Part shown: positions 33,201 through 44,482 of the stretch, in pieces
How positions within the stretch are numbered: position 1 is the first letter of the stretch
Layout: the number at the start of each line of letters is the position of its first letter
Assembly (NCBI GenBank): GCA_016617785.1
Contig: JADILM010000002.1
Coordinates: 1-64,000 of the forward strand
DNA length: 64,000 nucleotides
Source of the DNA: Sporobolomyces roseus
Taxonomy: Eukaryota > Basidiomycota > Microbotryomycetes > Sporidiobolales > Sporidiobolaceae
Direction of reading: 5' to 3'
The notes under the pieces: model-generated
The model's database searches: none
What the model saw: the letters and a program-made list of their open reading frames with translations, nothing else
Told to the model about the DNA's origin: nothing
Translations under genes and position numbers: made by a program

Positions 33201-34557
33201 ATGCCTATCAAGCTCCTACACCATAAATCCTGGCACGTCTACTCACAAGAGAACATAGCCCGAGTGAAAAGAGATGAAGCCCTCGCCGCAGCCGAACAAG
33301 ACTCTCAAACCCAACGAACTCTCTTAGCGGATAGTGAGGCACGTATAGATCGAATGAAAGCTAGTAGCAAGAAACGGAAGAAGAGGGAGGGACATGAGGA
33401 GGGCGAGAAAGAGTTGGAGAGGCAATTGAAGGGGAAGAAGAGGGACGATCAGGATAGGGAATCAGCGGGGGGTAGCGAGAGGAGAGAGGAGAAGGGAAAA
33501 GGAAGGGAGAAGGAGAAGGATGAGAGAATGATGTCGGGAGGTCACTTGAATTTTTGGGCTCATTTAGAAGGAACAGTGCGTCGTCCATCTCACTGTTCCA
33601 GTCCTCCATAAGACCGCTGACTGTGAAAGGGAGGTCGGTTCACAGAGTGGAGCTGGTCCTTCGAACGCCGACCTCGAAAAACGTATTGACAAAGCATCGA
33701 AACAAACGAAAGAATCTGAACTCGACGCCCTCACAAAAGTGTATCTCGCGAAACGTGGCGAAGGGGAACCGAAAGGATGGTATGCTAGTGAAGATGGTAA
33801 GACTGAGAGGGAACGAAAAGAAGGCGAAGAAGCTACTTTGGAACGAACGTGAGTCGACAAACACCTCGCATCCTTTATCAGATCCTGCTGATGCATTTGC
33901 GTTACGTGAGCTCACAGCTATCGAGATAACGAAACAAAGCGTCTAGTCGATCCTCTAGCACTCATGAACAGCTATCTGAAACGACGCGAGGACGTCAAAT
34001 CAGGCAACATTACCTCCCTAACCCGCCGCCAACCTTCCTCTCGAGATCGCTACATCGAGCCCACTACCCACGCCGCTTCACCCTCTTCTTCACGCTTCAC
34101 CGAAACCCCAAGAAGCTCACACTCTAGAAGGGAAGATGATCTCGAACCGATCGTAACGAAACTCCTTGGTTCCCGTCGACGTCGAGGTGATCCTCTCCCT
34201 CCACCTCCTCCTTCGCCTCCTCGAAACTCTTCCTCAGCTTCAACTATGGCTCCTCCCGCTTCGGCTTCCTCGCAAGATCCACGAGCCGAAGCCTTACAAC
34301 GCACTTCGTCCGAACGCGCTCGAACCGCAGCTCTCCTAGCAGCTCGTCGGAAAGCAGCGATGTCTAGTTCTGCCAGCAGTGTTGCGAGTACACCTAGGAG
34401 CGAGTATGGAGCGCAGGAAGGTGGATTTGGGATGTTTAATCGGGAGGAAGTGAAGGAAGCAAAATTGGGGAGAATGGGAGGGAGAGGTGGATGGGGTGAG
34501 AGGAAAGAGAGGAGGGATGAGAGGGAGAGGGAAAGTGGATGGGGAAGGAGAAGATGA
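33201..34557 (+). CDS. CIR N-terminal domain protein, LENG1-like
   Basis: ATG 33201 opens MPIKLLHHKSWHVYSQENIA and continues RVKRDEALAAAEQD. This is the CIR-N signature, a short helical motif with the invariant KSWHV(Y/x)xxxNxxRVxxDE pattern found in LENG1 and in CBF1-interacting corepressor. A Lys/Glu coiled coil follows, then an exon with LEKRIDKASKQTKESELDAL and KVYLAKRGEGEPKGWYASED. The C-terminal half is Ser/Pro/Arg-rich with SSERARTAALLAARRKAAM, and ends in a Gly/Arg tail at 34557. Such proteins are linked to the spliceosome or transcription; the exact role here is unknown. There are three exons; the acceptor of the second exon (about 33610-33640) is uncertain by a few bases. Confidence 0.75.
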
Positions 34558-34867
34558 TCTGAAGACGGGGGAGCAAGGTAGAGGGATCGAAGCTTGTTTG
34601 GGTGCCTGTTCGAGTCCGTTTAATGCTTTTCGCTTGTTGTTGCCAATAATTGCTTTTTGCTCTCGCATTCCATCTGTACGTGAGTGGCGTGAGACTGAGG
34701 TAGATTATGCGAGAATGAAGATTGTAAGATTGCGAGTAATTGCGAGAGAGAACGACTGAGAAGAAAGGGAAAGCTAACGACGAGCTAAGAACAAGAATGC
34801 GAGAGACTAAGCGACAGTGAGCTTGTCAGACAAGAAACGTACTGGACCTAAGCTACCAGTTCATTCC
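34558..34867. other. Convergent 3' intergenic stretch
   Basis: It lies between the stop codons of the CIR-N gene and TRL1. No gene is seen. Confidence 0.5.
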
Positions 34868-37776
34868 TTAAGACAATCCATCCAATCTAGCTTTGACCCT
34901 GATTTCGTCCATCCTAATCTCCTTGATCCCTTCCCCCTTCTCACCTTTCAATGCTTTCTCCATCAAGAATTTCCCTTCTATCGGTCTGATATCACTCGCC
35001 CTCGTTCCAACCGTGATGTGAGCCGAACGATCCTCCACTAACGAAATTGTCGAATCTGATTCTGGTTGAGAGAGCGAGGAAACTTCTATCGACATCGCTC
35101 GATCGTTCCATACGAGTTTTGGTCCTAACGTGAGTTCGACCTCGAGTGTTTGCTTGTCCTCAGGAGTCGACCCTTCTCTCGTAGCGTGTTGAACCATCTC
35201 TTCGTACTTGTCCCATAGAACTCGTTTCTTCTCCTTGAATTCTGGATCCTGAGATTGTAGTTCGACTTGATGTACGAGTGTAACGTGAGGGTGCAATTCG
35301 ACTCTCGATGATTTGACCAAATGATTCCAAAGTGAAGCAGGATTCGAGAGTTCCTCCTCCGGTAACGCATCTCGAACGAGTTGACCTAGGTTCACTTCGA
35401 CTCGTAAACCGTAGTAACGAGGCTTCGTAGGCTTCTGTTGACGTTTCTTGAGTGCCGAAGAGGAGTCTTCCGATGTCTCTTTCTTGTTCTTAACTTTCCA
35501 TTCCTTTGCGAACTCGACCGCTTCTCTCCTCCTCTCTTCTCCAGGATCGACAATTCCCATTCCTTCCACCTTCATCAACTGTTCGATAACATACGCTACA
35601 GCTTCTTCCCTCTCCCATTCAGGTTTCATTTCGATCACTCCATCGAATTTCCCGTCACTCTGAGCATTCGTAGCTTGATCAAATTCTTCGTGTTGACCGA
35701 GGAATTGCCAGATGATCGCTTCGTGAGATTCTCCAGCTCGTAAAGATTGGTGGTTCTGACCGCGAGAGACGATTCGGGTTGACATGAGTGCGTGAAACTT
35801 GTCGCGGGGGAGGGAAGGGGAATCGACGGGATAGACGAGGGCGACGAGGCGGATACGATAGGTCGATGCGAGGGAGTTGACGAGATCGACGATATCTTTT
35901 CGATGTTTGACTTGGTGATTGTTTCTATCGGAATCAATTAGATCGGTTGGTGAAGGAGACCGTCAGAGTGAAAAGTGGTGCTTACTTGTCAGCAAAGACT
36001 ACATTGCGATCTTTGAGTAGATCTTTGATCTTCTTGATGAAGTGAGGAGTCGGTTTCTTAACGAGGAAATCATCGCTCTGAACATGTCCGAATCCGAATA
36101 GATGTTGCAGCTCGAGTCCCAACGCCGTTTTCCCTACGCACGGCAGAGTACGGGTCAGTGAGAGGAGCGAGAGGAAGAGAGTGGGGGTAGAGACTGACCA
36201 CAACCCTGAACCGCAACAGGAACGATGATCGTTTTATCGAATTTCCTATTCCTCTTCTCCTCCTCATCCAATTCGACGATCTCCCCTAATTCCCTCCTCG
36301 CTTTCGTACCCTCTGTAGTCTTCTCCCACTTGATGAATTCCTCCCTAGTCCTAATCATTCCTTTCCCATGTTTCCAACTCTCAAACTTGTCGAAATCCCT
36401 CTCCATCTCTTTCTTGACCCACCACAAATACAACCTACTCTCTGGATTCTTGATCTTCTTCGGGTCGACTCCATCGAGGTTTGGATAAACGGCCAAACAT
36501 TTCCTCGTCAATTCCCTCCATTCCCGATACATTAAATAAGGTTCATCATACTTGACTTTCCAAAAGAACGCTTCTCCCTTTTCACCACCCCGTTTCTTTC
36601 CTCGTACGACGAATCCTTCGACGGGTGTGATCTTGCCTGGTGAGAATTCGACTCCTCCTGATTGTTCGACGGTTTCGCAGTAAGTTTTGACGGCGACTAC
36701 TGAAGGGAAAACGAAATAAGCGGTAGGGATCATTCCGTAAGTTTTGGCGAATTGGGAAACTTCGGAAGAGGGGAGAGTGTTGAGTAAGGGAGAATTGTGA
36801 TTGATTCCGTGTAAGTGGAGACCGGTTTGTTCAGTTGGATAGGGTAGGACATGTTCTTCGAAAGAGTCATCACATAGCTGTGTACTTGAAGCGACTTGAT
36901 CAGTGTTTTGTCAATGAGCAAATCAAAGGCACTCCAAACTCACCTCTGCGACAGCGGTCAAATTTCGCTCAAATAGTTCCTTCGCAAGTTCCTCTTTCGT
37001 TTTCCCAACCTTCTCCAAGTGTCTCTCCAACCAGTACTCTCCCCTCTCCGAATGCGAGACGGATCCTTCCGTAGTCAAATTCGAGTTTGCTCCAATAGAA
37101 TGTTTCGAAGTTACGATGAGATGATTCGTGGAGAGAGCTGCGATGAGAATGATACATCCGTTTGATTTCGTCGTGAGTTCGTACGGTCCAGTCGAATGTT
37201 CAGGAATCTTCTCCCACTGCGAAACAAGCAAAATCGCGAAACGAGTCAAAAATCCGATCATCCCCAACTCGCTCTTTCGATATGAGGAAAGGATTGAGAG
37301 CTTACCTGAGTCCAAGATACCTCGTTCACATTAAAGAACTTGTCATAACCCCTCGCTACGATCCTATAATCCTCTTCTCCGATTTTCTCAGTGAACAAAC
37401 CTCTCGCCCTAGTCGGAAAGGGACAAGGGTCTCGCTTGTAAGCGTAATCAGCCATTTTCCAACTTGTCAATTCCCTCTCCTGTTCCTCCCCATCCTCTCC
37501 CTTGTACTTGACGGTGTGTTGAGTAGATTTCAGGAGTTTCTTGAGAGATTGGTTCACTTTCTGGGCGGGAGGAGATAATTTGAGGTTTTGGAGTGCTTGA
37601 GTAGGTACTGGAGGTGCTAGAGTAGAGGTAGATGCTTCTGGTTGTTCGGGTGAAATGGAGTCATGATTCGAAGATGAAGGAAATGAATTGGTTGAAGATT
37701 GCTCGAGACCGAATGAGTAGAGCTGTTGAACTAGCTGAGCGCTCGGTGATACTTCTTTGACTGGTTTACGGTACAT
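34868..37776 (-). CDS. TRL1: Fungal tRNA ligase (ligase, kinase, cyclic phosphodiesterase)
   Basis: ATG 37776 opens MYRKPVKEVSPSAQLVQQLY; the stop is at 34868. The three domains appear in the family order. First is the adenylyltransferase: the motif I lysine is in ELTTKSNGCIILIAAL at about 37150, with EGFVVRGK further on. Second is a P-loop polynucleotide kinase: VAVQGCGKTALGLELQ is split by an intron at about 36196-36130 and followed by VQSDDFLV. Third is the 2H cyclic phosphodiesterase with two His-x-Thr motifs, HPHVTLVHQ and SAHITVGTR. The enzyme heals and joins tRNA exon halves, and in fungi the HAC1-type mRNA of the unfolded protein response. There are about six exons and about 860 residues. 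It shares a 312-base divergent promoter with the hydratase. Confidence 0.93.
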
Positions 37777-37926
37777 TTAAGAGCGAGTTTGGAGTGAAGA
37801 GAGAGCGAAACAATCGGTCGAGAGGGTTTTTTCGATCTGTGGGAGAGACTTGCAACATTTTTCGCACTCGACCAGCTCCGCAAGTCAAGTTGAACTTTAT
37901 GTTCTCTTCAAGGTGGACTGAAGCGT

Positions 37927-37980
37927 AAGTTGAACCGGTATCGAACAGGGGTTGCTTCCTATTCAACACCGGTTCAACTT
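37927..37980. promoter_or_regulatory. 13-base inverted repeat in the TRL1/hydratase promoter
   Basis: AAGTTGAACCGGT (37927-37939) and ACCGGTTCAACTT (37968-37980) are exact reverse complements, separated by 28 bases. A shorter copy, AAGTTGAACTT, lies about 40 bases to the left at about 37886. The position between two divergent start codons suggests paired transcription-factor sites. The factor is unknown. Confidence 0.6.
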
Positions 37981-38088
37981 CGGGTTTCAAGGATTCGCTT
38001 TGACGGTTGACCCGGAGCACTTTCTCTTCTCCTCTCTTCACTCTTCACTCTCTCTTGCTCTTGCTTCTTCATACTACACTTCCTCACT

Positions 38089-39736
38089 ATGCCCTCCTAC
38101 GATCTCAACAAAGCTATCGGTTAGTTTCTTTCCCGTTCTTCTTCTTCTTCTTCCCTTTTCCTGCCCCACATCCACTCTCTTCTCCTCCTCTACTTCTCTC
38201 CTTCAGCACTATGACCGATAGACTGACACTCGAGAATCGTCCGAGTAGGTCACGCCTCGAAACCCATTCCAGTCTCATGGAATCAACGTGATCTTCTTCT
38301 CTAGTGAGTTTCAGCTCCCTTTTTCGCTCGTTCTCCTCGAAAAAATGCTCATCATCGTATCGACATCCTTTCGTAGCGCTGTCGGTGTAAGCTTGAATCT
38401 CCCTCTTCCGCCCTATCGACTATTCTGCTTTAATTTCGCAAAAGCTGACTTCGCTCCCGTTCCTACACTTCCCTAGATTGGAGCCAAGAAGGACGAACTC
38501 GCTTTCACTTACGAAGATGATCCCAAATGGCATGCGTGCGTCGAACCTTGCCCAAATCCTTCGTAACTCCTCTCACTGATTTCGTCCATTTTCGTCGCAC
38601 AGATTCCCTACCTACCCTCTAGTTCTCGGACTCAAGGGCGACAATCCCTCGATCGCAAATTTCGCCGCAGCTCGTGAAGGTTCTTCTCCTACTCCCGGTC
38701 TCCCCGTCCTCGATCCCAAGAAGTTGGTTCACGCTGAACAATCCATCGAGATTTTGGGAGACCTCCCAAAAGAATCTGGTGAGGGTTGGACTATTCAGAA
38801 GAAGCTTGTTGGAGTCAAGGAAACTGGGAAAGGTGTACGCTCCCTCTCTCGCTCTCTTCTGGCCTAGCTCGTCGAGAACTTTGAGCTGATGCGCAGAGGG
38901 GAAAATAGTTGATCATTGACGATGCGATGGAATTGAAGAACCCTCAAGGCAAAGTAGTCTACAGAATGGTTAGCTCTGGATAGTAAGCCTCACTCTCTTC
39001 TCCTGTTACAGAGGAAGGTTGCTGATGGAGAGGCAAAAAAAAATGGTAGCTGCTTTGGAAAGTTTGAACCTGCAGGATTCACCAAATCGATCGCTGAACC
39101 GAAACCTGTTCAAGCATCGAAACCTCCTTCTCGTACTCCGGATTACGTCTTTTCAGAGAAGACTACCGACGAACAAGCTATCCTTTACCGACTTTCCGGG
39201 TACGTCCTCTTCTCCTCATTTCCCACTTCGCAAGTGTAACTGATTCTCGAGTTCAAACTCGATAGTGACTACAACCCTCTTCACATTGATCCCGCAGTCG
39301 GAAAGGGAATGAACTTCCCCGGTGTAATCCTACACGGTCTTTGCTCATACGGTGCGGAAAGAGGAGATTATATTCGCAGGCATTTCAAGTCTGAGCTAAT
39401 ATAGTCACCCTTCTTCACGCACAGGTCACGCTGCTCGAGCACTCGTACTCAACGTCGCAAAAGGTGATGCATCATTACTTCAATACATGTCAGGTCGATT
39501 CAGTTCTCCCGTTTTACCAGGTCAAGAGGTAAGCTTCTTTCTCTTTCCTCCTCACTCTCAAGCTCTTTGATGCTGATAATTCCTTAACACTACAGTTGGA
39601 AACGTCGATGTGGGTATCGAAGGATTCAAAGACTGGAGGAACTCGAGTCGATTTCCAGCAACAGATCAAGGGAGGAAAGGTTTGCTTGAGCGGAGGTGTC
39701 GCTTTGTTCAAGAACGAGAAGGAGAGCAAGCTCTGA
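38089..39736 (+). CDS. Peroxisomal MaoC-type enoyl-CoA hydratase 2
   Basis: ATG 38089 opens MPSYDLNKAIG. Several short exons encode an N-terminal half-hotdog domain (KWHAFPTYPLVLGLKGDNP, KKLVHAEQSIEILGDLP). The C-terminal hotdog has the hydratase-2 signature LSGDYNPLHIDPAVGKGMNF, with the catalytic Asp and His of GDxNPLH, followed by VILHGLCSYGHAARAL. The protein ends KNEKESKL; the final Ser-Lys-Leu is a canonical type 1 peroxisomal targeting signal. It hydrates trans-2-enoyl-CoA to the (3R)-hydroxy form in beta-oxidation. It is a stand-alone enzyme here, unlike the fungal multifunctional protein in which the same domain is fused to dehydrogenases. There are about eight exons and about 310 residues. 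No neighbour belongs to the same pathway. Confidence 0.9.
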
Positions 39737-40127
39737 GCTGTTCGCGGTGTCAAGTGTTCGTCGGGGTCTGTATCGTGATCAATCAATTCAGTATTTCCGG
39801 TCGTTTCGGCGCTGGCATTTGAGGATTCGCGAGACTGCGAGACTCGCGAAACTCGAGAATCACAGAAAGAGGCAAAGGAGAAGTTGAGGATCTGATCTAG
39901 TAACGAATGCTCTGTTGTTACAGTTTGTTCAAGGGGGTGATAAAAAGATAGGGAGAAACGAAAGTAATGGTTGCGATGGAGGGTCAAGAGCGGATTAAGA
40001 CGATGAGGGGAGACGGAATAAAGAACGATATAGAAAAGGAATATGCAAGGGTAGAATGAGAGAGTGTCTTTGACGCAAGCCATCAAATTCAGCGTCTGAA
40101 GGGAACACGAGAGAGCGAGACAGATCT
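39737..40127. other. Convergent 3' intergenic stretch with a hairpin
   Basis: It lies between the stop codons of the hydratase and the MATE gene. It contains the inverted repeat TTCGCGAG/CTCGCGAA at 39826-39850. No gene is seen. Confidence 0.5.
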
Positions 40128-42561
40128 TTAATCCTCCTCCTCATCTCGTTTCGCAGTACCCAATCTCAACCTTGTGATCTCGGCTTCCTTCTCCCACTTC
40201 ATAGTCCAAACGACATAGGTCAGGATAGTTCCCGTAATAGACAGACTAACTGTCAATCCAACCCAAAGACCTGTACTCTCTCAATTTCGAATTAGTGCCA
40301 CTCTCTCAAATGTGGTAAAGACGGAGAGCGTACCGTTGAGACCCCATTTAGGTCCAGCGAAAGTAACAAAGAGTCCCACAGGAAGACCAATAACGTAATA
40401 AGCAGCGATATTGATATAAGCTCCCAAACCTGGTTTTCCAGCTCCTCTCAGTACTCCAGACATAGCTCCCGATAGTCCATCCATCAGTTGGAAGGCAGCT
40501 ACGAGTGGTAGTACTGCCGCTACGATCTTGACGATCGCTGGTTCGGAAGAGAATAATCGACCCCATCTGAGAAAAGCGAGAGGGGAGTCAGTGAGAGGAG
40601 ATGGAGAGTGAGGTTGAGAAGGAAGCTTACACGCCACGGAAGAGAACGAGTACGAGAGAATTGAAAGCAGAAACGATCACGGCGATTAGGATTGTGATTC
40701 GGGATGCGAGTCGAGCGAGATGAGGTTTTTGAGCACCGAGGAGATCTGCGAAAGACATAACCAAATCAGTACGATCGTCAGAGATACTGAAGAGAGTTCG
40801 TCGACTCACTTCCGATTCGTACTGCCGCTGCGACAGAAAGAGCGTATTGACATTGATAGAACAAACTAGCAGTCGTCACTATGTCCTTTCGAAAAGTCAG
40901 CTCATCTCCTCACACGCACTGACAGGAGACAGAATAGACATACGTAGAACGGATTGAGCAGCTAGAGCAGTAGGACCAAGGTAACTCGTTGCCAATCCAA
41001 CGATTTCCCAACACCACCACTCACTTCCCACCATCGCGATTCCTGCCATTCCCAATCTCAAGTTCAACCCCAATCCCGAAAACATCCTTTTATCGAATCC
41101 ACCCCACGCAGTTCTAGGTGCGTACAAGATCGAATAAACCAATAAAGTGACAAACTATTTCCTCAATCGTCAATTCCTTGTTCAAAATGGGAGGCAGAGT
41201 AAGAGGGAGGGAGCTTACCATAACGTTTATTGAAACGGCGGTAGCTATGGGAGCACCAACGAAACCAATTCGAATCTTCTCCCAAGGACCCCAAACTAAT
41301 AACCAATTCAACAAAAAGTTTGCTGGAGCGGCAAAGAACAAGGCGAGAACTGGAGCCGTCATTAATCCTTGAGCTTGAAGCCACCTCCTCATACATTCGA
41401 AACCTGTATAAGCTGGAAGTCCAAACGAGAAGACCTTTTACCACTCACGCCGCAACTTCCTTATCAATTTCAATGAGTCTGGCGTGAGAAGAAGGGAAAG
41501 TAGCACTCACTTTGAGGTATTGTCCAGCTCGATAAGCTACCATAGGATCTTGTTTCAAACCCTCCCTCAAGACCCACTCACTATTCCAAAAGAAAATAAC
41601 CTGAGGAATATTACTCAATAAACAAATCCAACCAGTTCTCAACGCGTGTAACGAAGTCGTTTCTGGATGATCCGAGGTGTAGGCTTGAGGACATAGTGTA
41701 TCTAGTGCAGAGATCAATCCTTGAATGACAGAGAGTGCAGTAACGTTGGCTGTCATGTTTGCTAATGAAGCTCCTGCTAATTCAGCGGTTCCCAAATGAC
41801 CACACGATAATACGACCGCCAACATTAACCTATACCTCACACATTGCTCGAGTCAGTAAAGGGGTTCAAGAGGAAAAGAGAGGAGGGAACGAACGAGTAT
41901 TCGAGGAAGTGAGTTCCTAGAATTGGAACTGTGTATTTGAGTAATACTGCACATTCAGCTTTCGCAGCTCGACTGTTCGCTTCATCCTGTAGTTGTCTAG
42001 CTTCTCGTAAGGCTCGATCATCGGCTGGAGTGATGGTGATTGAAGATGTAGATGGTCCTCCTCCGTTCAAGAGGGGAGTTCGTTCTGATGGATCTCTCGC
42101 GTTCGAACTTGAAGAACCCGAGGGAGGTAGGGATTGATAGGAAGGTGTGGAGTTCGACTATGAACAGTTCAAAGTCAGCTAAGAGTGCGAGGAAGGAGAG
42201 AGAGAGGAGAAAAGGAAGAATGTACGGGTAAGATTGATATCCGTTCAGATTCCCCCTCGGTAGCTGAACCATTATCTTCTGATTCATTTATGGATTCCCT
42301 AGTTGGTGATAACCTCCTCTCGTGTGAATAAGCCGAAGAGACTGAAGTTCTCGAACTCTTTTTCCCGTTACTCAATCTTCTACCCCTCTCTCCTTCTTCT
42401 ATGGAATGGTTGGAAGGTGAAGTAGAGAGTGCTGAATGGTGATGATCTGTAGATGGTCGATGAGGTCCTTGTAGGGATGTGCGACCTAGATTCATTTGTT
42501 GCTGGAGGTAGGAAGTTTCGAATGAAGCAGGAGAAGTCGAAGGGTGATGCGCTGCGAACAT
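40128..42561 (-). CDS. MATE-family multidrug/organic-cation efflux transporter
   Basis: ATG 42561 opens MFAAHHPSTSPASFETSYLQ; the stop is at 40128 after AKRDEEED. The first about 180 residues are hydrophilic, Ser/His-rich and probably cytosolic. The membrane part starts at LLKYTVPILGTHFLEYSL and shows the MATE pattern: HLGTAELAGASLANMTANV in the first repeat, LDTLCPQAYT, and in the second repeat LVWGPWEKIRIGFVGAPIA and WWCWEIVGLATSYLGPTALA. About twelve hydrophobic segments are spread over eight to nine exons. MATE proteins export drugs or metabolites using H+ or Na+ gradients; in fungi most are vacuolar or plasma-membrane. The substrate cannot be told from the sequence. It is divergent from the Bin3 gene, 282 bases apart. 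Confidence 0.9.
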
Positions 42562-42843
42562 CTTTGGGAGAAATTGTTCTGGCGGGGCTCTAGTGTGTAG
42601 GTAGGTGGGTTCGAGTCAGGTGGTGATGAAGGGAGGAAGGGAAGTCACCACTTTGAACAATTTCATGCGGTCACCCAGTCTCTCTCCCCCTTCACTTTTC
42701 TCGACTTTTGTCAGGCTAGGGACACAATAAGACAGCTCTAGTTGCTCGCAGACCTTTGACGAACCGATTCTCGCTCAACTCGCCTTCATTTCGACCTACT
42801 TCCGACTTCACCCCCTCTCCAATCCCCTCTCCCACCTCCTACA

Positions 42844-44233
42844 ATGGCCTCTACCAAGAAGAAATCTACCCTATTAGACTCCACACCTCCGACACTTGAT
42901 CCCTCCCCTCGAGCCGCTCCTTCTCTCTTTCAACCCTCCCCCTCTACTTCCTCCGTTCCTCTCCCTTCCTCTACTCCAGCTCCCTCGAAGCCTCAAGCCT
43001 CGCATGGCAATTATCTAAACTACTACGAGCGACGGAATGCTCATCCAGACGAGAGAGATGAGCGATTGAAGTTGATTCCGAGGGAATGGGTCGAAGGGAA
43101 GAAAGTTTTGGATGTCGGTTGTAACGCTGGAATGGTATCTATTGAATTGGCGAGGGATCTCAGAGCGGGCAAGGTAACTGCTGTCGATATCGATAAGGAT
43201 CTAATTAGGAAAGCGAAAGGGAATCGTCCGTACTCTTTCTCTCACTATCTCCATCTCTTCTGTATTGAAACTGATGGGAAGGTGCAAGCGTGCCGACAGT
43301 CGATCTAGCGTGGTCTAGACAAGCACCCTTGAAACGACTCCTCGATGAATCCACCTCTCTCTCGCAATCCCGCAAACGACGCTCCCGATCCCGCTCCTCT
43401 TCCCCTCCTACCCTACTCCCCTTACCTCAATCCCTCACTTCTCCCTCACCTTTCATCTCGACCGACCCTCACTACTTCCCTTCCTCCCTCGGTAGAATGT
43501 TTGGCTATCTCCCACCACCAAAAAACCTTCTTTCCTACCATATCCAACCTTCCTCCTCTTCGAATACCCAGACAAACGGAAGCAAGAAGAGTGGAAAGAG
43601 AAAGAAGCAATTTCAGAGTTCTTCAGAATGGCCAGTTGAAGTGAAAACTTTCCCTGAGAACCTAAAGTTGGTCGTTGCGGATTGGGTGAGTGAAGAATTA
43701 GAACAAGATCGTGAATCGTACGATCTAATCATTGCGTACGCTCCCTCTCCTTTCCTCCTCCTCTCTCTTGATCGCACCGCTCATCTCACTCGTTCTCGAT
43801 AGTTTCTCTGTAACCAAATGGATTCACCTCCAATCCCTCAACAGCGGACTCCTTTCATTCTTTCAAAAACTCCACCGATGCCTCACTCCAGGTGGTCGAC
43901 TCATCCTCGAACCTCAACCATTCTCGAGTTATTCTAGAAGTGTCAAGAGCTTGAGCAAGACCAATGATAAATTGAGGGAGAATTACGAATTGTTGAAAGG
44001 AGGGGCTATGAGGGGTTGGAGAGCTGAAGAAGGAGAGTTTGAGAGGGTTTTAGTCGAGTTGGTTGGGTTTGAGAAGAGGGAACTTTTGGGAGAGACTGGA
44101 GAGATGGGTGAGTTTTTTTTCTCGAAAATCTGGAATCAGTGTGGAGAGAACTGATCCTGTTTTTGAGTTGACAGGTTCGACGTTTAGGAGGCCGGTTGAA
44201 GTGTATACGAAACGAGGTGGGACAGCGAAGTAG
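42844..44233 (+). CDS. Bin3/MePCE-like RNA methylphosphate-capping methyltransferase
   Basis: ATG 42844 opens MASTKKKSTLLDSTPPTLDP. The disordered N-terminus is followed by GNYLNYYERRNAHPDERDER, typical of the Bin3 family. Next comes the SAM-binding motif I KVLDVGCNAGMVSIELA and the acidic loop VTAVDIDKDLI. An insert of about 110 residues, Ser/Arg/Lys-rich, separates this from LVVADWVSEE and YDLIIAFSVTKWIHL. The C-terminal part has KLHRCLTPGGRLILEPQPF and ends with FRRPVEVYTKR, both standard for MePCE. The enzyme methylates the gamma-phosphate of RNA polymerase III transcripts (7SK in animals, U6 or others in fungi). There are four exons. Confidence 0.88.
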
Positions 44234-44482
44234 AACCTGACGAGATTGTAGCATTGATGTTAGGAACCAGTGAACGATATCTAGTGATTACAGAAGCTAT
44301 TGACAAATCTCATGCGCGTGTCTATCTATCAAATAAGAGGTCCGATGAGAGAACAAAGAGTCTGTAGAAGCTATGTATAGACGAAACAGGGAGATTGTAA
44401 ATATTAAGAGAGGATTAAAAAGTATTAAAAAAAGAGGGGTAAGCTCAGTCTAGCTACCAACGACAACGAGAGACGATCACAA

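Noticed and set aside
39514..40086. Minus frame of 190 codons after the hydratase
   Set aside because: It overlaps the last exon and 3' region of the hydratase on the other strand, with no domain.
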